Positions 37,826-46,887 of a stretch of DNA of 49,537 bases are shown here, in pieces. The DNA lies in contig MHBU01000019.1 of the NCBI GenBank assembly GCA_001803395.1, positions 1 through 49,537 of the forward strand, written 5' to 3'. The translations under genes and the position numbers were made by a program. Origin of the DNA: Methylotenera sp. RIFCSPLOWO2_02_FULL_45_14. Lineage in GTDB: Bacteria; Pseudomonadota; Gammaproteobacteria; Burkholderiales; Methylophilaceae. Position 1 is the stretch's first letter. The number at the start of each line of letters is the position of its first letter. The notes below the pieces were generated by a model that did no database searches, was not told the origin of the DNA, and worked only from the letters and a program-made list of their open reading frames with translations.

Positions 37826-38994
37826 CTAAACATTCCTTGTGAGCTTTGTTGTTTGTGTGTCAATTTCAACCCGAATGCTATCACGAGCAAACCTAATAAC
37901 GGGAAAATTGCAGCAAGCATAAATGTTTGCTGCCCTCCCAAATATTGCAAGGCATAGCCACCAGCTACACCGCCGATTGTCCCTCCTACACCATAAGCAA
38001 CGCTGTTATAGATCGCCTGCCCTTTCGCTTGATGTCGCCCCTTGAAAAATTGAGTAATCACCTCAACCGAGGCAGCATGAAAACTGCCGAACGTCGCGGC
38101 ATGCAAGGTTTGTGCAAAAATCAGCATCCAGATATTATCAACAGCCATCCCAATCAAACTAAATCTAATTACCGCTAACAGCAAACTCACCAATAGGATG
38201 GTTTTTAAACTCAAGTGTCCCATGATTTTCGGCATGAGCATAAAAATAGCGATTTCGCAGATAACACCCACCGACCACAGTAAGCCTATCATGCCTTTGC
38301 TGTAGCCATGCTCACTTAAATAAATGGAATAGAAATTGTAGAGCACGCCATGGGCTGTCACCATTAAGGAACAACCAACCAGCAACGCAATGACATTAGG
38401 CTGTTTAATGACCTGCCAGATTGAAAAATGGTCATGTTCATGTACCTCAACCTTAGGCTCAGGCAATGTGTATGAAAGAACAAACAAAGTCATTTGCACA
38501 ATCAGCAAAAACCACAATAAACTTGTGATGCCCGCAATATCAATCATAAAGCCCAACACCACTGCAGCCACAATAAAACCTAACGAACCCCACATACGGA
38601 TACGACTGTAATGTCCATTAGTGGTAGCAAGGTGCGCTAGGGTAAGCGACTCAGCCAGAGGTAAAGTTGAACTGGTAAATAAACTTAATGCAGCCATCAC
38701 AAAAAACAACCAGAAAAAGCCATGCACCCAAAACACTGCGGTAAAACCACACAATCCTAAAAAGGCGGTAAGCTTAATCCACTGCGCGCGCTTGCCAGTA
38801 TGATCGGCTAGCCAACCCCAAAAATTAGGCGCAAAGATACGGCTAATCTGAAATAGAGACATCAATATACCGATATCTGCCGCAGTAAACTGCTCAGACT
38901 GCAGGTACAAACCCCAATATGGGACAAACGCACCTACAAAAAAGTAGTAGACAAAGTAAAAGCGCGAAAGCCGATAATGAAGTTTTGTATGCAT
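37822..38994 (-). CDS. MFS transporter, HcaT/nucleoside-symporter-like (MFS_1_like)
   Basis: A 390-aa membrane protein with about twelve hydrophobic segments. The opening LSRFYFVYYFFVGAFVPYWG and the DIGILMSLFQISRIFAPNFWGWLADHTGKR loop are typical of the HcaT/NupG-like branch of the major facilitator superfamily; HcaT is a 3-phenylpropionate transporter. A loop of acidic and His residues (about 200-210) is short of homologues. The substrate is unknown. It is the first of a two-gene unit with the retropepsin gene. Confidence 0.88.
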   Translation of the reverse strand: MHTKLHYRLSRFYFVYYFFVGAFVPYWGLYLQSEQFTAADIGILMSLFQISRIFAPNFWGWLADHTGKRAQWIKLTAFLGLCGFTAVFWVHGFFWLFFVMAALSLFTSSTLPLAESLTLAHLATTNGHYSRIRMWGSLGFIVAAVVLGFMIDIAGITSLLWFLLIVQMTLFVLSYTLPEPKVEVHEHDHFSIWQVIKQPNVIALLVGCSLMVTAHGVLYNFYSIYLSEHGYSKGMIGLLWSVGVICEIAIFMLMPKIMGHLSLKTILLVSLLLAVIRFSLIGMAVDNIWMLIFAQTLHAATFGSFHAASVEVITQFFKGRHQAKGQAIYNSVAYGVGGTIGGVAGGYALQYLGGQQTFMLAAIFPLLGLLVIAFGLKLTHKQQSSQGMFR

Positions 38995-39016
38995 ATTGGG
39001 GTAATGCCAATAAAAA

Positions 39017-39034
39017 AGCCGGCACTTGCCGACT
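39017..39034 (-). terminator. Rho-independent terminator downstream of aroC
   Basis: On the minus strand AGTCGGC pairs with GCCGGCT around an AAGT loop, followed by TTTTTT. One pair is a G-T wobble that would be an A-C mismatch on the other strand, which supports the minus direction. It separates aroC from the MFS gene downstream. Confidence 0.78.
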
Positions 39035-39153
39035 TCCTCGTTAATTAGTCTGCGCTAAGATACTAGCACTAAAAATATCCGTCTTTTAGAATACACACGA
39101 TTCTATGAACTTAAAAGTCCAAGTCCCGGATTTGATCCACTATACAATATCCA

Positions 39154-40242
39154 TCATACAATCTTAGGTGTAGCACATTGCACATCCGCATTTTGCGCTC
39201 GTTGACGCAACGCGTGGTCCATCAACACCATCGCCAACATCGCCTCAACTATTGGGGTAGCACGCACACCCACACAGGGGTCATGGCGACCTGTGGTTTG
39301 CATAGTGACCGCATTGCCATGCTTGTCAATTGAACGCCGCTCTTGCGGAATACTTGAAGTCGGTTTTAACGCAACATTGACACGAATTTCCTGACCAGTT
39401 GAAATGCCGCCTAAAATACCACCCGCATGGTTGCTGACAAAGCCCTGTGGGGTCATTTCATCAGAATGTACGCTACCGCGTTGCGAGACACTTGCAAAAC
39501 CAGCGCCAATTTCCACACCTTTCACAGCATTAATACTCATCATGGCATAGGCAATTTCCGCATCGAGACGATCAAAAATTGGCTCACCCCAACCTACGGG
39601 CACGCCTGTAGCAACCACGGTAATTTGAGCCCCGACTGAATCTCGCTCAGCGCGAATCTTATCCAAATAAGCTTCCAATTGCGGCACCACTGTTGCATTA
39701 GGCGAGAAAAATGGATTGTCATTCACGACATCCCACGTTTCAAACGGAATCTTAATCTCGCCTAATTGACTCATATAGCCACGTATCGTCACACCAAAAC
39801 GCTGTTTTAACCACTTTTTGGCAATGGCCCCTGCTGCCACACGTACTGCGGTTTCACGTGCACTGGAACGGCCACCACCGCGATAATCACGCACACCGTA
39901 TTTTTGTGTGTACGTATAATCTGCATGGCCTGGACGGAATGTATCCATGATTTTGCTGTAATCATGACTGCGCTGGTCAGTATTGCGGATTAGTAAACCT
40001 ATCGGCGCGCCTGTGGTTTTCCCCTCGAACACACCTGACAAAATCTCAACCGCATCAGCCTCCTGGCGTTGCGTCACATGTCGTGAGGTGCCTGGTTTGC
40101 GACGATCCAGATCAATTTGCAAATCCTCTGCGCTCAAGGCTAAACCCGGCGGGCAGCCATCTACCACGCCACCGATTGCTGCACCGTGTGATTCGCCAAA
40201 TGAAGTAAAAGTAAAAAGTGTGCCGAGTGTGTTACCAGACAT
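39154..40242 (-). CDS. aroC: chorismate synthase
   Basis: Converts EPSP to chorismate using reduced FMN, the last shared step of aromatic amino-acid and folate/quinone synthesis. The product is 362 aa, the usual length. Signatures include the opening [37 protein letters not shown], and the C-terminal [20 protein letters not shown]; the two catalytic histidines (in ESHG and GRHDP) are present. The gene is isolated on its strand between the terminator and the GMP-synthase-like gene. Confidence 0.97.
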   Translation of the reverse strand: MSGNTLGTLFTFTSFGESHGAAIGGVVDGCPPGLALSAEDLQIDLDRRKPGTSRHVTQRQEADAVEILSGVFEGKTTGAPIGLLIRNTDQRSHDYSKIMDTFRPGHADYTYTQKYGVRDYRGGGRSSARETAVRVAAGAIAKKWLKQRFGVTIRGYMSQLGEIKIPFETWDVVNDNPFFSPNATVVPQLEAYLDKIRAERDSVGAQITVVATGVPVGWGEPIFDRLDAEIAYAMMSINAVKGVEIGAGFASVSQRGSVHSDEMTPQGFVSNHAGGILGGISTGQEIRVNVALKPTSSIPQERRSIDKHGNAVTMQTTGRHDPCVGVRATPIVEAMLAMVLMDHALRQRAQNADVQCATPKIV

Positions 40243-40305
40243 GATGCTACCTCAATTAAAGTTACATGATTTTAACATATCAAGTCGCGGTATTAAGGCA
40301 CCGTA

Positions 40306-41028
40306 TCAATTGACCAAGCCTTTAATCCACTGCTTATATACTTGTGTAGCCACTTTATTCAGAAAAAAGCAGTGTAATGGCAGCGTTTGCAGAATAGCAT
40401 TAGATTGCTGTACGGCTGGACTAGCTGAAGCGCTTACCATTTCGTCGGCGCCAACATCACACCAACTACGTACCATTTCCGCAGTCATCTCAATATGACA
40501 CTGAAATGCCAAATGCTTACCAATTGCATAAGCCTGATTTTCACAATATTGACTTGCCAGCAAGTGCACAGCACCTGCTGGCAAACTAAATGTTTCACCA
40601 TGCCAGTGAAACCCATTAAAACTCTGCATATCACCAAACCAATGTCGTGCTGTATCATTTTTACTGACGATGACTTCACCCCAGCCAATTTCTTTCACTG
40701 CATTTTTGGTGACAACACCGCCTAACGCTTTGCTGATTAACTGACCACCCAAACAATGACCAAGCACAGGAATGTCAGCATCAACGGCCTGCTGAATCAA
40801 ACTAAGCAGTGGTGGAATCCAAGGTAAATCATCGTTCACACTCATGGGGCCGCCCATCAGCACCATACCACTGTAAGCTAATATTGACGTCGGCAGCAGC
40901 TCACCCTGGTCAATCTTAATCAATTGCCAAGGGATACGCTGCTCATCAAGAAACGTTGCTAAATGTCCGGGACCTTCGGTTTCGGCGTGCCGAAAAATTG
41001 CGATGGGTTTCATATCTCCAATATTCAT
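40306..41028 (-). CDS. class I glutamine amidotransferase (GMP synthase GATase-like)
   Basis: A 240-aa stand-alone class I glutamine amidotransferase. The nucleophile elbow is GHCLGGQ with Cys at 92, and QCHIEMT carries the His-x-Glu pair. No synthetase domain follows, so it is not GuaA; it belongs to the YfeJ-like group of unknown substrate. It starts by an ATGA overlap with the rluE stop; a second Met five codons later lies just past a GGAG, too close to be a better start. Confidence 0.9.
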   Translation of the reverse strand: MNIGDMKPIAIFRHAETEGPGHLATFLDEQRIPWQLIKIDQGELLPTSILAYSGMVLMGGPMSVNDDLPWIPPLLSLIQQAVDADIPVLGHCLGGQLISKALGGVVTKNAVKEIGWGEVIVSKNDTARHWFGDMQSFNGFHWHGETFSLPAGAVHLLASQYCENQAYAIGKHLAFQCHIEMTAEMVRSWCDVGADEMVSASASPAVQQSNAILQTLPLHCFFLNKVATQVYKQWIKGLVN

Positions 41029-41579
41029 TTGGTTATCACTTTATACTGACCAACCTCAATATCATCAATCGTGTAATGTCCGATTGCATAACGAATCAAA
41101 CGCAAGGTTGGAAAGCCAACCTTGGCCGTCATGCGTCTGACTTGGCGATTTTTACCTTCTGATATTTTAATCTCCAACCAAGTCGTTGGGATTGCTTTGC
41201 GCTCACGTATCGGCGGATGTCGCTCCCATAACAGTTCTGGCACATTGATAACCTTCACATCGGCAGGTTGCGTCACAAAATCACCTAGATCTACACCCTC
41301 TCTCAACGGTTGCAAATCTGCATCTTCAGGCGCACCTTCAACCTGAACCCAATAAGTTTTTATTTCTTTATGTTTGGGATGACTTAAACGATGTTGTAAT
41401 GCGCCATCATCGGTTAAAATAAGCAAACCCTCAGAATCTGTATCCAATCGCCCGGCAGCATAAACATCGGGCAGTGGAATAAAGTCTTTTAACGTGGCGT
41501 GCCCTGTTTTTCCATTTCCAGGGTCATGCGGGCTAAACTGGCACACGACGTTAAAAGGTTTATTGAATAAAATTATCAT
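41025..41579 (-). CDS. rluE: 23S rRNA pseudouridine synthase, RluE-like
   Basis: A 184-aa pseudouridine synthase of the RsuA/RluB/E/F group, without the usual N-terminal S4 domain, as in E. coli RluE (23S U2457). Catalytic Asp is D46 in AGRLDTDSEGLL. The C-terminal EGKNRQVRRMTAKVGFPTLRLIR is the family signature. The start lies 14 bp from that of the divergent icd, so the promoter of each must extend into the other gene. Confidence 0.9.
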   Translation of the reverse strand: MIILFNKPFNVVCQFSPHDPGNGKTGHATLKDFIPLPDVYAAGRLDTDSEGLLILTDDGALQHRLSHPKHKEIKTYWVQVEGAPEDADLQPLREGVDLGDFVTQPADVKVINVPELLWERHPPIRERKAIPTTWLEIKISEGKNRQVRRMTAKVGFPTLRLIRYAIGHYTIDDIEVGQYKVITK

Positions 41580-41593
41580 GTTAGGAATTTTTA

Positions 41594-42859
41594 ATGACGT
41601 CTAAAGTAACTTCTAAAATTAACGTACCGCTTACTGGCGAAAAAATCACCGTTAACGCTGATAACTCGCTGAATGTGCCTGACCAACCCATTATCCCATT
41701 TATTGAGGGTGATGGTATAGGGGTTGATATTACACCTCCAATGATTAAAGTCGTAGATGCCGCAGTGAATAAAGCCTACGGCAATGCCCGCAAAATTTCA
41801 TGGATGGAAGTATTTGCCGGTGAAAAAGCAGTCAAAGTCTATGGCAAAGATAAAGAAGGCAAAGACACGTGGCTACCTAGTGAAACCATGCAAACTGTCC
41901 GCGATTACGTAATTTCAATTAAAGGTCCGTTAACTACCCCAGTAGGTGGCGGCATCCGCTCACTCAACGTATCCTTGCGCCAAGAGCTTGATTTATATGT
42001 GTGCTTACGTCCTGTGCAATACTTTACCGGCGTACCTAGCCCAGTTAAACATCCAGAAAAAACTGACATGGTGATTTTTCGTGAAAACACTGAGGACATT
42101 TACGCCGGCATTGAATGGGCAGCTGGGTCCGATGAAGTAGAAAAAGTCATCACTTTTTTAAGTGATATGGGCATGCGCAAAAAAATCCGCTTTCCAGAAT
42201 CATCTGCAATCGGCATCAAACCAGTTTCGGTCGAAGGTAGCCAACGTTTAGTGCGTAAAGCGATTCAGTATGCGATTGATAATAATCGCAAATCAGTCAC
42301 CATTACCCACAAAGGTAACATCATGAAGTTCACAGAAGGTGGCTTCAGAGATTGGGGTTACGAAGTAGCTAAGCAAGAGTTTGGTGCAGTTGAAATTGAT
42401 GGTGGTCCATGGTGCCAACTACCTAATGGCATCATCATTAAAGATTGTATTGCCGACGCATTTTTGCAAGAAATCTTGTTGCACCCGCAAGATTACGATG
42501 TAGTTGCAACCTTGAACTTAAACGGCGACTACATGAGTGACGCCCTTGCCGCGCAGGTAGGTGGCATTGGCATTGCACCAGGCGCTAACCTAAGCGACAC
42601 CGTAGCCATGTTTGAGGCAACGCACGGCACCGCCCCCAAAATTGCAGGTAAAAACATTGCCAACCCAAGCTCGTTAATCCTTTCAGCTGAGATGATGTTA
42701 CGTCATTTAGGTTGGGTAGAAGCGGCTGATTTAGTACTTAAAGGTGTTGCGAACGCAATTATTGCCAAGCGCGTCACTAGTGACTTTTCTAGCCAAATGG
42801 AAGATGCAACGCAGGTGGGCACTTCAGAGTTCGGTGATGAAATCATTGCTAACATGTAA
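41594..42859 (+). CDS. icd: isocitrate dehydrogenase, cofactor probably NAD+
   Basis: Oxidatively decarboxylates isocitrate to 2-oxoglutarate. The 421-aa protein is homologous to E. coli Icd, with the phosphorylation/substrate loop [13 protein letters not shown] and the metal-binding [16 protein letters not shown]. The NADP determinants of E. coli are altered: Lys344 is kept (K349), but Tyr345, Val351, Tyr391 and Arg395 become Ile350, Ala356, Ser396 and Ser400, of which Ile, Ala and Ser (395) match changes known to turn the enzyme to NAD+. The SD is TAGGAA, and a strong terminator follows. Confidence 0.95.
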   Translation: MTSKVTSKINVPLTGEKITVNADNSLNVPDQPIIPFIEGDGIGVDITPPMIKVVDAAVNKAYGNARKISWMEVFAGEKAVKVYGKDKEGKDTWLPSETMQTVRDYVISIKGPLTTPVGGGIRSLNVSLRQELDLYVCLRPVQYFTGVPSPVKHPEKTDMVIFRENTEDIYAGIEWAAGSDEVEKVITFLSDMGMRKKIRFPESSAIGIKPVSVEGSQRLVRKAIQYAIDNNRKSVTITHKGNIMKFTEGGFRDWGYEVAKQEFGAVEIDGGPWCQLPNGIIIKDCIADAFLQEILLHPQDYDVVATLNLNGDYMSDALAAQVGGIGIAPGANLSDTVAMFEATHGTAPKIAGKNIANPSSLILSAEMMLRHLGWVEAADLVLKGVANAIIAKRVTSDFSSQMEDATQVGTSEFGDEIIANM

Positions 42860-42878
42860 CGTTCATTAACCTTCGCCG

Positions 42879-42919
42879 CCAATAAAAAGGCTCGTCATTT
42901 TGACGAGCCTTTTTATTGG
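42879..42919. terminator. strong bidirectional terminator (icd / cold-shock gene)
   Basis: A perfect 19-bp stem (42879-42897 with 42901-42919) around a TTT loop, centred on GGCTCGTCA/TGACGAGCC with A-run before and T-run after. It lies 20 bp past the icd stop and 35 bp past the cold-shock gene, which runs toward it from the other side. Confidence 0.92.
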
Positions 42920-42953
42920 TATAACACTTTAAGTGTATTAAGATTTAAACATC

Positions 42954-43157
42954 TTAAGCCTTTTGAATATTTGAAGCTTGTTTACCTTTTGGGCCTTCTG
43001 TCAAATCAAAGCTTACACGCTCACCTTCTTTAAGACTTTTATAACCAGCCTCTACAATCGCAGAAAAGTGTGCAAACAAATCGTCACCACCATCATCTGG
43101 GGTAATAAAACCGAAACCTTTAGAATCGTTAAACCATTTTACGGTACCTGTTGCCAT
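42954..43157 (-). CDS. cold-shock domain protein (CspA family)
   Basis: A 67-aa RNA chaperone. The start is the ATG at 43157 ([11 protein letters not shown]), with AGGA about 10 nt upstream; a longer frame from 43190 would add 11 residues not seen in the family. RNP1 is [10 protein letters not shown] and RNP2 is [11 protein letters not shown] consensus sigma70 promoter at 43281-43309 gives a 5' leader of about 117 nt, as in cold-shock mRNAs. A strong terminator follows the gene. Confidence 0.96.
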   Translation of the reverse strand: MATGTVKWFNDSKGFGFITPDDGGDDLFAHFSAIVEAGYKSLKEGERVSFDLTEGPKGKQASNIQKA

Positions 43158-43280
43158 TTCATATATCCTTACATAATACAAAGGGTGCACCCCAAAAAGT
43201 TTGCCTCAAGAACAGAAGTCACAATAACTAAAAAAATTAAAGCAGACTAAAATAAACTTGAACTCAAACACCTAAGCATA

Positions 43281-43309
43281 TTTATAAGTTGGATTTATGC
43301 TGATGTCAA
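43281..43309 (-). promoter_or_regulatory. sigma70 promoter of the cold-shock gene
   Basis: TTGACA (43304-43309) and TATAAA (43281-43286), read on the minus strand, are 17 bp apart, close to consensus. The predicted start is about 43274, leaving a leader of about 117 nt to the ATG at 43157. Confidence 0.82.
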
Positions 43310-43344
43310 GCGGAATTTGGCAACGTTTTACTCAAGAAAGAATC

Positions 43345-43372
43345 TTTTTTCACGGGCAAGCCCGTGAAAAAA
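43345..43372. repeat. perfect inverted repeat, reversed-polarity hairpin
   Basis: TTTTTTCACGGGC pairs with GCCCGTGAAAAAA, a 13-bp stem with a 2-nt centre (loop 4 if the last pair opens). T-tracts lie on the 5' side and A-tracts on the 3' side on both strands, opposite to an intrinsic terminator. Confidence 0.75.
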
Positions 43373-43513
43373 TTAGTGTTAAGTTACTTTAAACTTACAT
43401 AAATTAAGGTTAATACGGCTTAAAGTCTTTACAAAAAAAAGCGTAAAGTGCATTATTGGTTTAAATAAAAAATAACTGGGATAGCCTCTAAGCTAATTTA
43501 CAATCAATATAAT

Positions 43514-45238
43514 ATGGCACTCGCAACTCCAAACACCAAGCTAAGTGGTCTAGCGCGCACCTTAATCCAGGAAAAATTACTTTCTGAGGACGAGGCCAAC
43601 GCAATCGAGGCACAGGCCTACACATTAAAAACACCCTTTATTGCACAGCTGATATTAAGTAAAAAATTGAGCGCACAAACGATAGCTGAAGCTTCTGCAA
43701 AAGCTTTTGGTTTTCCTTACTTTAACTTAGACGCGTTTAACCCAGATTATTTACCCGCTAAGAAAATTGATGAAAAACTAATGCAAGCCAACCGCGTTAT
43801 GGCATTGCAAGCGCGTGGCAACGCTCTTTTTATTGCCATTTCTGACCCCACCAACATTCAAGCACTAGACAGTGTTCAATTTCAAATGGGCATGACCATA
43901 TCGCCAATTGTTGTTGAAGATGACAAACTTGGACGCTGGATAGATAAAATAATATCAGCGAGTGGTACAAATTTCAACTCATTAGCTATTGATGATGACG
44001 ATGAGTTTGGCTTAGGTGATGACAGTGGCCACACCGAGGACCATGCGCCACAAGAATCAGAAGTGGACGATGCACCTGTTGTTAAGTTTCTCAACAAAAT
44101 GCTACTAGATGCCATCAACATGGGGGCATCTGATCTACACTTTGAACCATACGAAAAGTTTTACCGCGTACGCTACCGTGTAGATGGCATACTCCGTGAA
44201 ATTACACAGCCACCGCTTGCCATTAAAGAAAAACTCGCTTCTCGCATTAAAGTGATATCCAACATGGATATCTCAGAAAAACGCATACCGCAAGATGGTC
44301 GCATGAAACTCGTGTTATCAAAAACGCGTACCATTGACTTTCGGGTGAGCACACTACCCTTAATTCATGGTGAGAAAATTGTGATGCGTATTTTAGATCC
44401 CAGCAGTGCCACGCTTGGTATTGAGGCGCTTGGCTATGAGCCCTTACAAAAAGAGTTCCTGTTAAATGCGGTTAGTCGTCCGTATGGTCTAGTGCTGGTA
44501 ACAGGGCCCACTGGCTCAGGTAAAACTGTTTCGCTATATACTTGCCTCAACATCTTAAATAAACCTGATGTCAATATTGCAACAGCAGAAGACCCCTGCG
44601 AAATACCGCTAGCAGGCATCAACCAAGTCAATGTGAATGATAAACAAGGGTTGACATTTGCGGTTGCATTAAAGTCGTTTTTGCGGCAAGACCCTGACAT
44701 TATTATGATCGGTGAGATTCGAGATTTAGAAACCGCCGACATGGCCATCAAGGCTGCCTCTACTGGTCACATGGTGCTATCAACGCTACATACGAATGAT
44801 GCCCCCTCCACCCTAACACGCTTATTAAATATGGGTGTTGCTCCATTTAACATTGCCTCTGCAGTGTCACTGATTACCGCACAGCGTTTAGCAAGGCGTC
44901 TATGCAAGCACTGTAAAATTCCAATCGATGCGCCTAAAGAGGCTTTATTAAGCGTAGGCTTTATTGAGGAAGACTTTAATGAAAAATGGCAGCTCTATAA
45001 ACATAACCCAGATGGCTGCGAATTATGCAATGCTGGTTACAAAGGCCGCGTTGGCATTTATCAAGTAATGCCAGTTACCGATGCCATTAGCCGCATCATC
45101 ATGAAAAATGGTACCGCACACGACATTGCAGACCAGGCAAAAATTGAGGGGGTGAATGACCTGCGCCGCTCAGGGGTTCTCAAAGTGATGCAAGGCTTGA
45201 CCTCAATTGAAGAGATAGAAGCTTGTACTAATGAATAA
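43514..45238 (+). CDS. pilB: type IV pilus assembly ATPase PilB
   Basis: A 574-aa hexameric ATPase driving pilin polymerisation. An N-terminal MshEN/T2SSE_N-like region (about residues 1-140) precedes an acidic linker (DDDDEFGLGDDSG, about 157-169). The motor has Walker A GPTGSGKTVSLYT, Asp box AEDPCEI, Walker B DPDIIMIGEIRDLETAD and His box GHMVLSTLHTNDAPS. A zinc site is formed by CKHC and CELC. pilC follows, so this is the canonical PilB, distinct from the GspE-like paralogue at 28486. Confidence 0.95.
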   Translation: MALATPNTKLSGLARTLIQEKLLSEDEANAIEAQAYTLKTPFIAQLILSKKLSAQTIAEASAKAFGFPYFNLDAFNPDYLPAKKIDEKLMQANRVMALQARGNALFIAISDPTNIQALDSVQFQMGMTISPIVVEDDKLGRWIDKIISASGTNFNSLAIDDDDEFGLGDDSGHTEDHAPQESEVDDAPVVKFLNKMLLDAINMGASDLHFEPYEKFYRVRYRVDGILREITQPPLAIKEKLASRIKVISNMDISEKRIPQDGRMKLVLSKTRTIDFRVSTLPLIHGEKIVMRILDPSSATLGIEALGYEPLQKEFLLNAVSRPYGLVLVTGPTGSGKTVSLYTCLNILNKPDVNIATAEDPCEIPLAGINQVNVNDKQGLTFAVALKSFLRQDPDIIMIGEIRDLETADMAIKAASTGHMVLSTLHTNDAPSTLTRLLNMGVAPFNIASAVSLITAQRLARRLCKHCKIPIDAPKEALLSVGFIEEDFNEKWQLYKHNPDGCELCNAGYKGRVGIYQVMPVTDAISRIIMKNGTAHDIADQAKIEGVNDLRRSGVLKVMQGLTSIEEIEACTNE

Positions 45239-45300
45239 GTGCTACCAATGCATTTTCATCTAACATCTAACAAATGTAGTTAATCACCAAGGGAATCAAC

Positions 45301-46518
45301 ATGGCAGCCAGCATTAAAGCCAAAAAAGAAGTCGCCTACTCGTGGGAGGGTATAGACAAAAAAGGTAAAAAAGTAAAGGGCGAAATGAGAGCCGCTAGTG
45401 ACTCCTTCGTCAGCGCCACACTGCGCCGCCAAGGCATTACCGTTAAAAAAGTAAAGAAACAAAGTGGCTTTGCCAGTAAAGGTAAAGTCTCTGATAAAGA
45501 CATTACTTTATTTACGCGTCAGCTTGCAACCATGATGAAATCTGGCGTGCCGCTGCTACAGTCATTTGATATTGTCGGCAAGGGGCATAGCAACCCTGCT
45601 GTTTCCAAACTGTTAGCTGATATTAAATCTGACGTGGAAACAGGCAGTAGCTTGAGTACGGCTTTCAGAAAGTACCCGCTCTATTTTGATGCGCTGTTTT
45701 GCAATTTGATTGGTGCAGGCGAACAAGCGGGTATTCTAGACACGCTACTTGACCGCTTGGCAACTTATAAAGAAAAAATTCAAGCCATTAAATCAAAAAT
45801 TAAATCAGCACTGTTTTACCCGATATCCATTATTGTGGTCGCATTTGTCATTACGGCCGTTATCATGATTTTTGTCGTCCCAGCCTTTAAGGAGTTGTTT
45901 AGTAGCTTTGGTGCCGACTTACCAGCACCGACATTGGTCGTAATGGCTATTTCTGACATTTTTGTGGAATGGTGGTGGGCAATATTCGGTTCAATTGGCT
46001 TTGCGCTATGGTTTTTCTTCTACACATGGAAGCGGTCTTTAGCCATGCAATCCACTATGGACAGATTGATACTTAAAATCCCTGTATTTGGTGAGTTGAT
46101 TCGCAAGGCCACAATTGCCCGGTTCGCGCGTACGTTAGCAACCATGTTTACTGCCGGCGTACCCCTGGTTGAAGCTTTAGATTCTGTAGCAGGCGCATCA
46201 GGTAACCGTGTATATTATGATGCCACCAAAAGAATTCAAAGTGAAATCAGCACAGGTACCAGCCTAACTGTGGCAATGCAAAATACTGATGTTTTTCCAA
46301 ATATGGTATTGCAGATGACCGCGATTGGTGAGGAGTCTGGCGCCTTAGATTCCATGCTGAGCAAGGTTGCCGACTTTTATGAAGCAGAAGTAGATGATGC
46401 TGTAGAAGGACTATCCAGCTTAATGGAACCGATCATCATGGTGGTACTCGGGGTGCTGATTGGGGGGCTTGTAATTGCAATGTACCTACCTATTTTCAAA
46501 CTCGGCCAAGTTGTTTAG
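45301..46518 (+). CDS. pilC: type IV pilus inner-membrane platform protein PilC
   Basis: A 405-aa GspF/PilC protein with three membrane segments (about residues 172-198, 222-245 and 375-400). Two homologous cytoplasmic GspF domains contain FTRQLATMMKSGVPLLQSFD and FARTLATMFTAGVPLVEALD, and the typical GAGEQAGILD / AIGEESGALD turns. It is the platform on which PilB and PilT act. pilD does not follow; instead a MITE-like element lies 33 bp past the stop. Confidence 0.95.
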   Translation: MAASIKAKKEVAYSWEGIDKKGKKVKGEMRAASDSFVSATLRRQGITVKKVKKQSGFASKGKVSDKDITLFTRQLATMMKSGVPLLQSFDIVGKGHSNPAVSKLLADIKSDVETGSSLSTAFRKYPLYFDALFCNLIGAGEQAGILDTLLDRLATYKEKIQAIKSKIKSALFYPISIIVVAFVITAVIMIFVVPAFKELFSSFGADLPAPTLVVMAISDIFVEWWWAIFGSIGFALWFFFYTWKRSLAMQSTMDRLILKIPVFGELIRKATIARFARTLATMFTAGVPLVEALDSVAGASGNRVYYDATKRIQSEISTGTSLTVAMQNTDVFPNMVLQMTAIGEESGALDSMLSKVADFYEAEVDDAVEGLSSLMEPIIMVVLGVLIGGLVIAMYLPIFKLGQVV

Positions 46519-46551
46519 ACGTTCATCATTAAACTTAGACAATCTAATTAC

Positions 46552-46750
46552 GGGTATCTCTATTTATTCAAGTTTCTACCCGTAAATGGCATCACCACCA
46601 CTGTAAACTGGCTAAAGCCATAACAGTGGTGCGATAAGCAAGACAAGGCGCGAACGAAAAATTATGACGCGGCATATGTCTGATATGTAAGGAGTAATTT
46701 TTTGTGAGCAACGCAGTATGGCGACGAAAATTGAATAAATAGAGGCACCC
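46552..46750. mobile_element. MITE-like element, 199 bp, non-coding
   Basis: The two ends are inverted repeats of 25 bp with three mismatches, sharing the core CTCTATTTATTCAA, with GGGT at the outer tips (22/25). A 4-bp TTAC direct repeat flanks the element (46548-46551 and 46751-46754), as expected for a target-site duplication. The inside has a CACCACTGT/ACAGTGGTG stem (46596-46631) holding a TGGCT/AGCCA stem, and a second nested hairpin, AAAAATTA/TAATTTTT around CATAT/ATATG (46657-46702). No ORF or transposase is present, so it would need a helper in trans. Confidence 0.75.
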
Positions 46751-46759
46751 TTACAATAG

Positions 46760-46795
46760 ACCTGTCATGAAACACCTACATGCTTCATGACAGGT
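46760..46795. repeat. 12-bp inverted repeat next to the MITE-like element
   Basis: ACCTGTCATGAA (46760-46771) is the perfect complement of TTCATGACAGGT (46784-46795), with a 12-nt loop. It lies 10 bp beyond the MITE end and about 90 bp past the dsbC stop. There is no following T-run on either strand, so a terminator role is not clear. Confidence 0.65.
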
Positions 46796-46887
46796 ACCGC
46801 AACCAATCTAACAAAAGTGTATCGGCTAGACCACCAACACCAGCATTAACAACCCAGCCTTCCAATGCTTTAAGGTGGGCAACTCGT

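Larger units (their letters stand above)
43158..43513. other. intergenic region between cold-shock gene and pilB
   Basis: These 356 bp hold the leader and promoter of the cold-shock gene, a 13-bp GC-cored hairpin (43345-43372), and 141 AT-rich bases just before pilB in which I see no clear promoter or gene. Confidence 0.7.
46519..46887. other. gene-free region between pilC and dsbC
   Basis: This 369-bp stretch has a MITE-like element (46552-46750), a 12-bp hairpin (46760-46795) and about 90 bp of unremarkable sequence next to the end of dsbC. I see no credible gene in it. Confidence 0.7.

Noticed and set aside
39983-40498. 171-aa plus-strand frame across aroC and the amidotransferase
   Set aside because: It is opposite two well-supported genes and its translation has no family features.
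43345-43372. Hairpin as Rho-independent terminator
   Set aside because: T's precede and A's follow the stem on both strands; a terminator needs T's after it.
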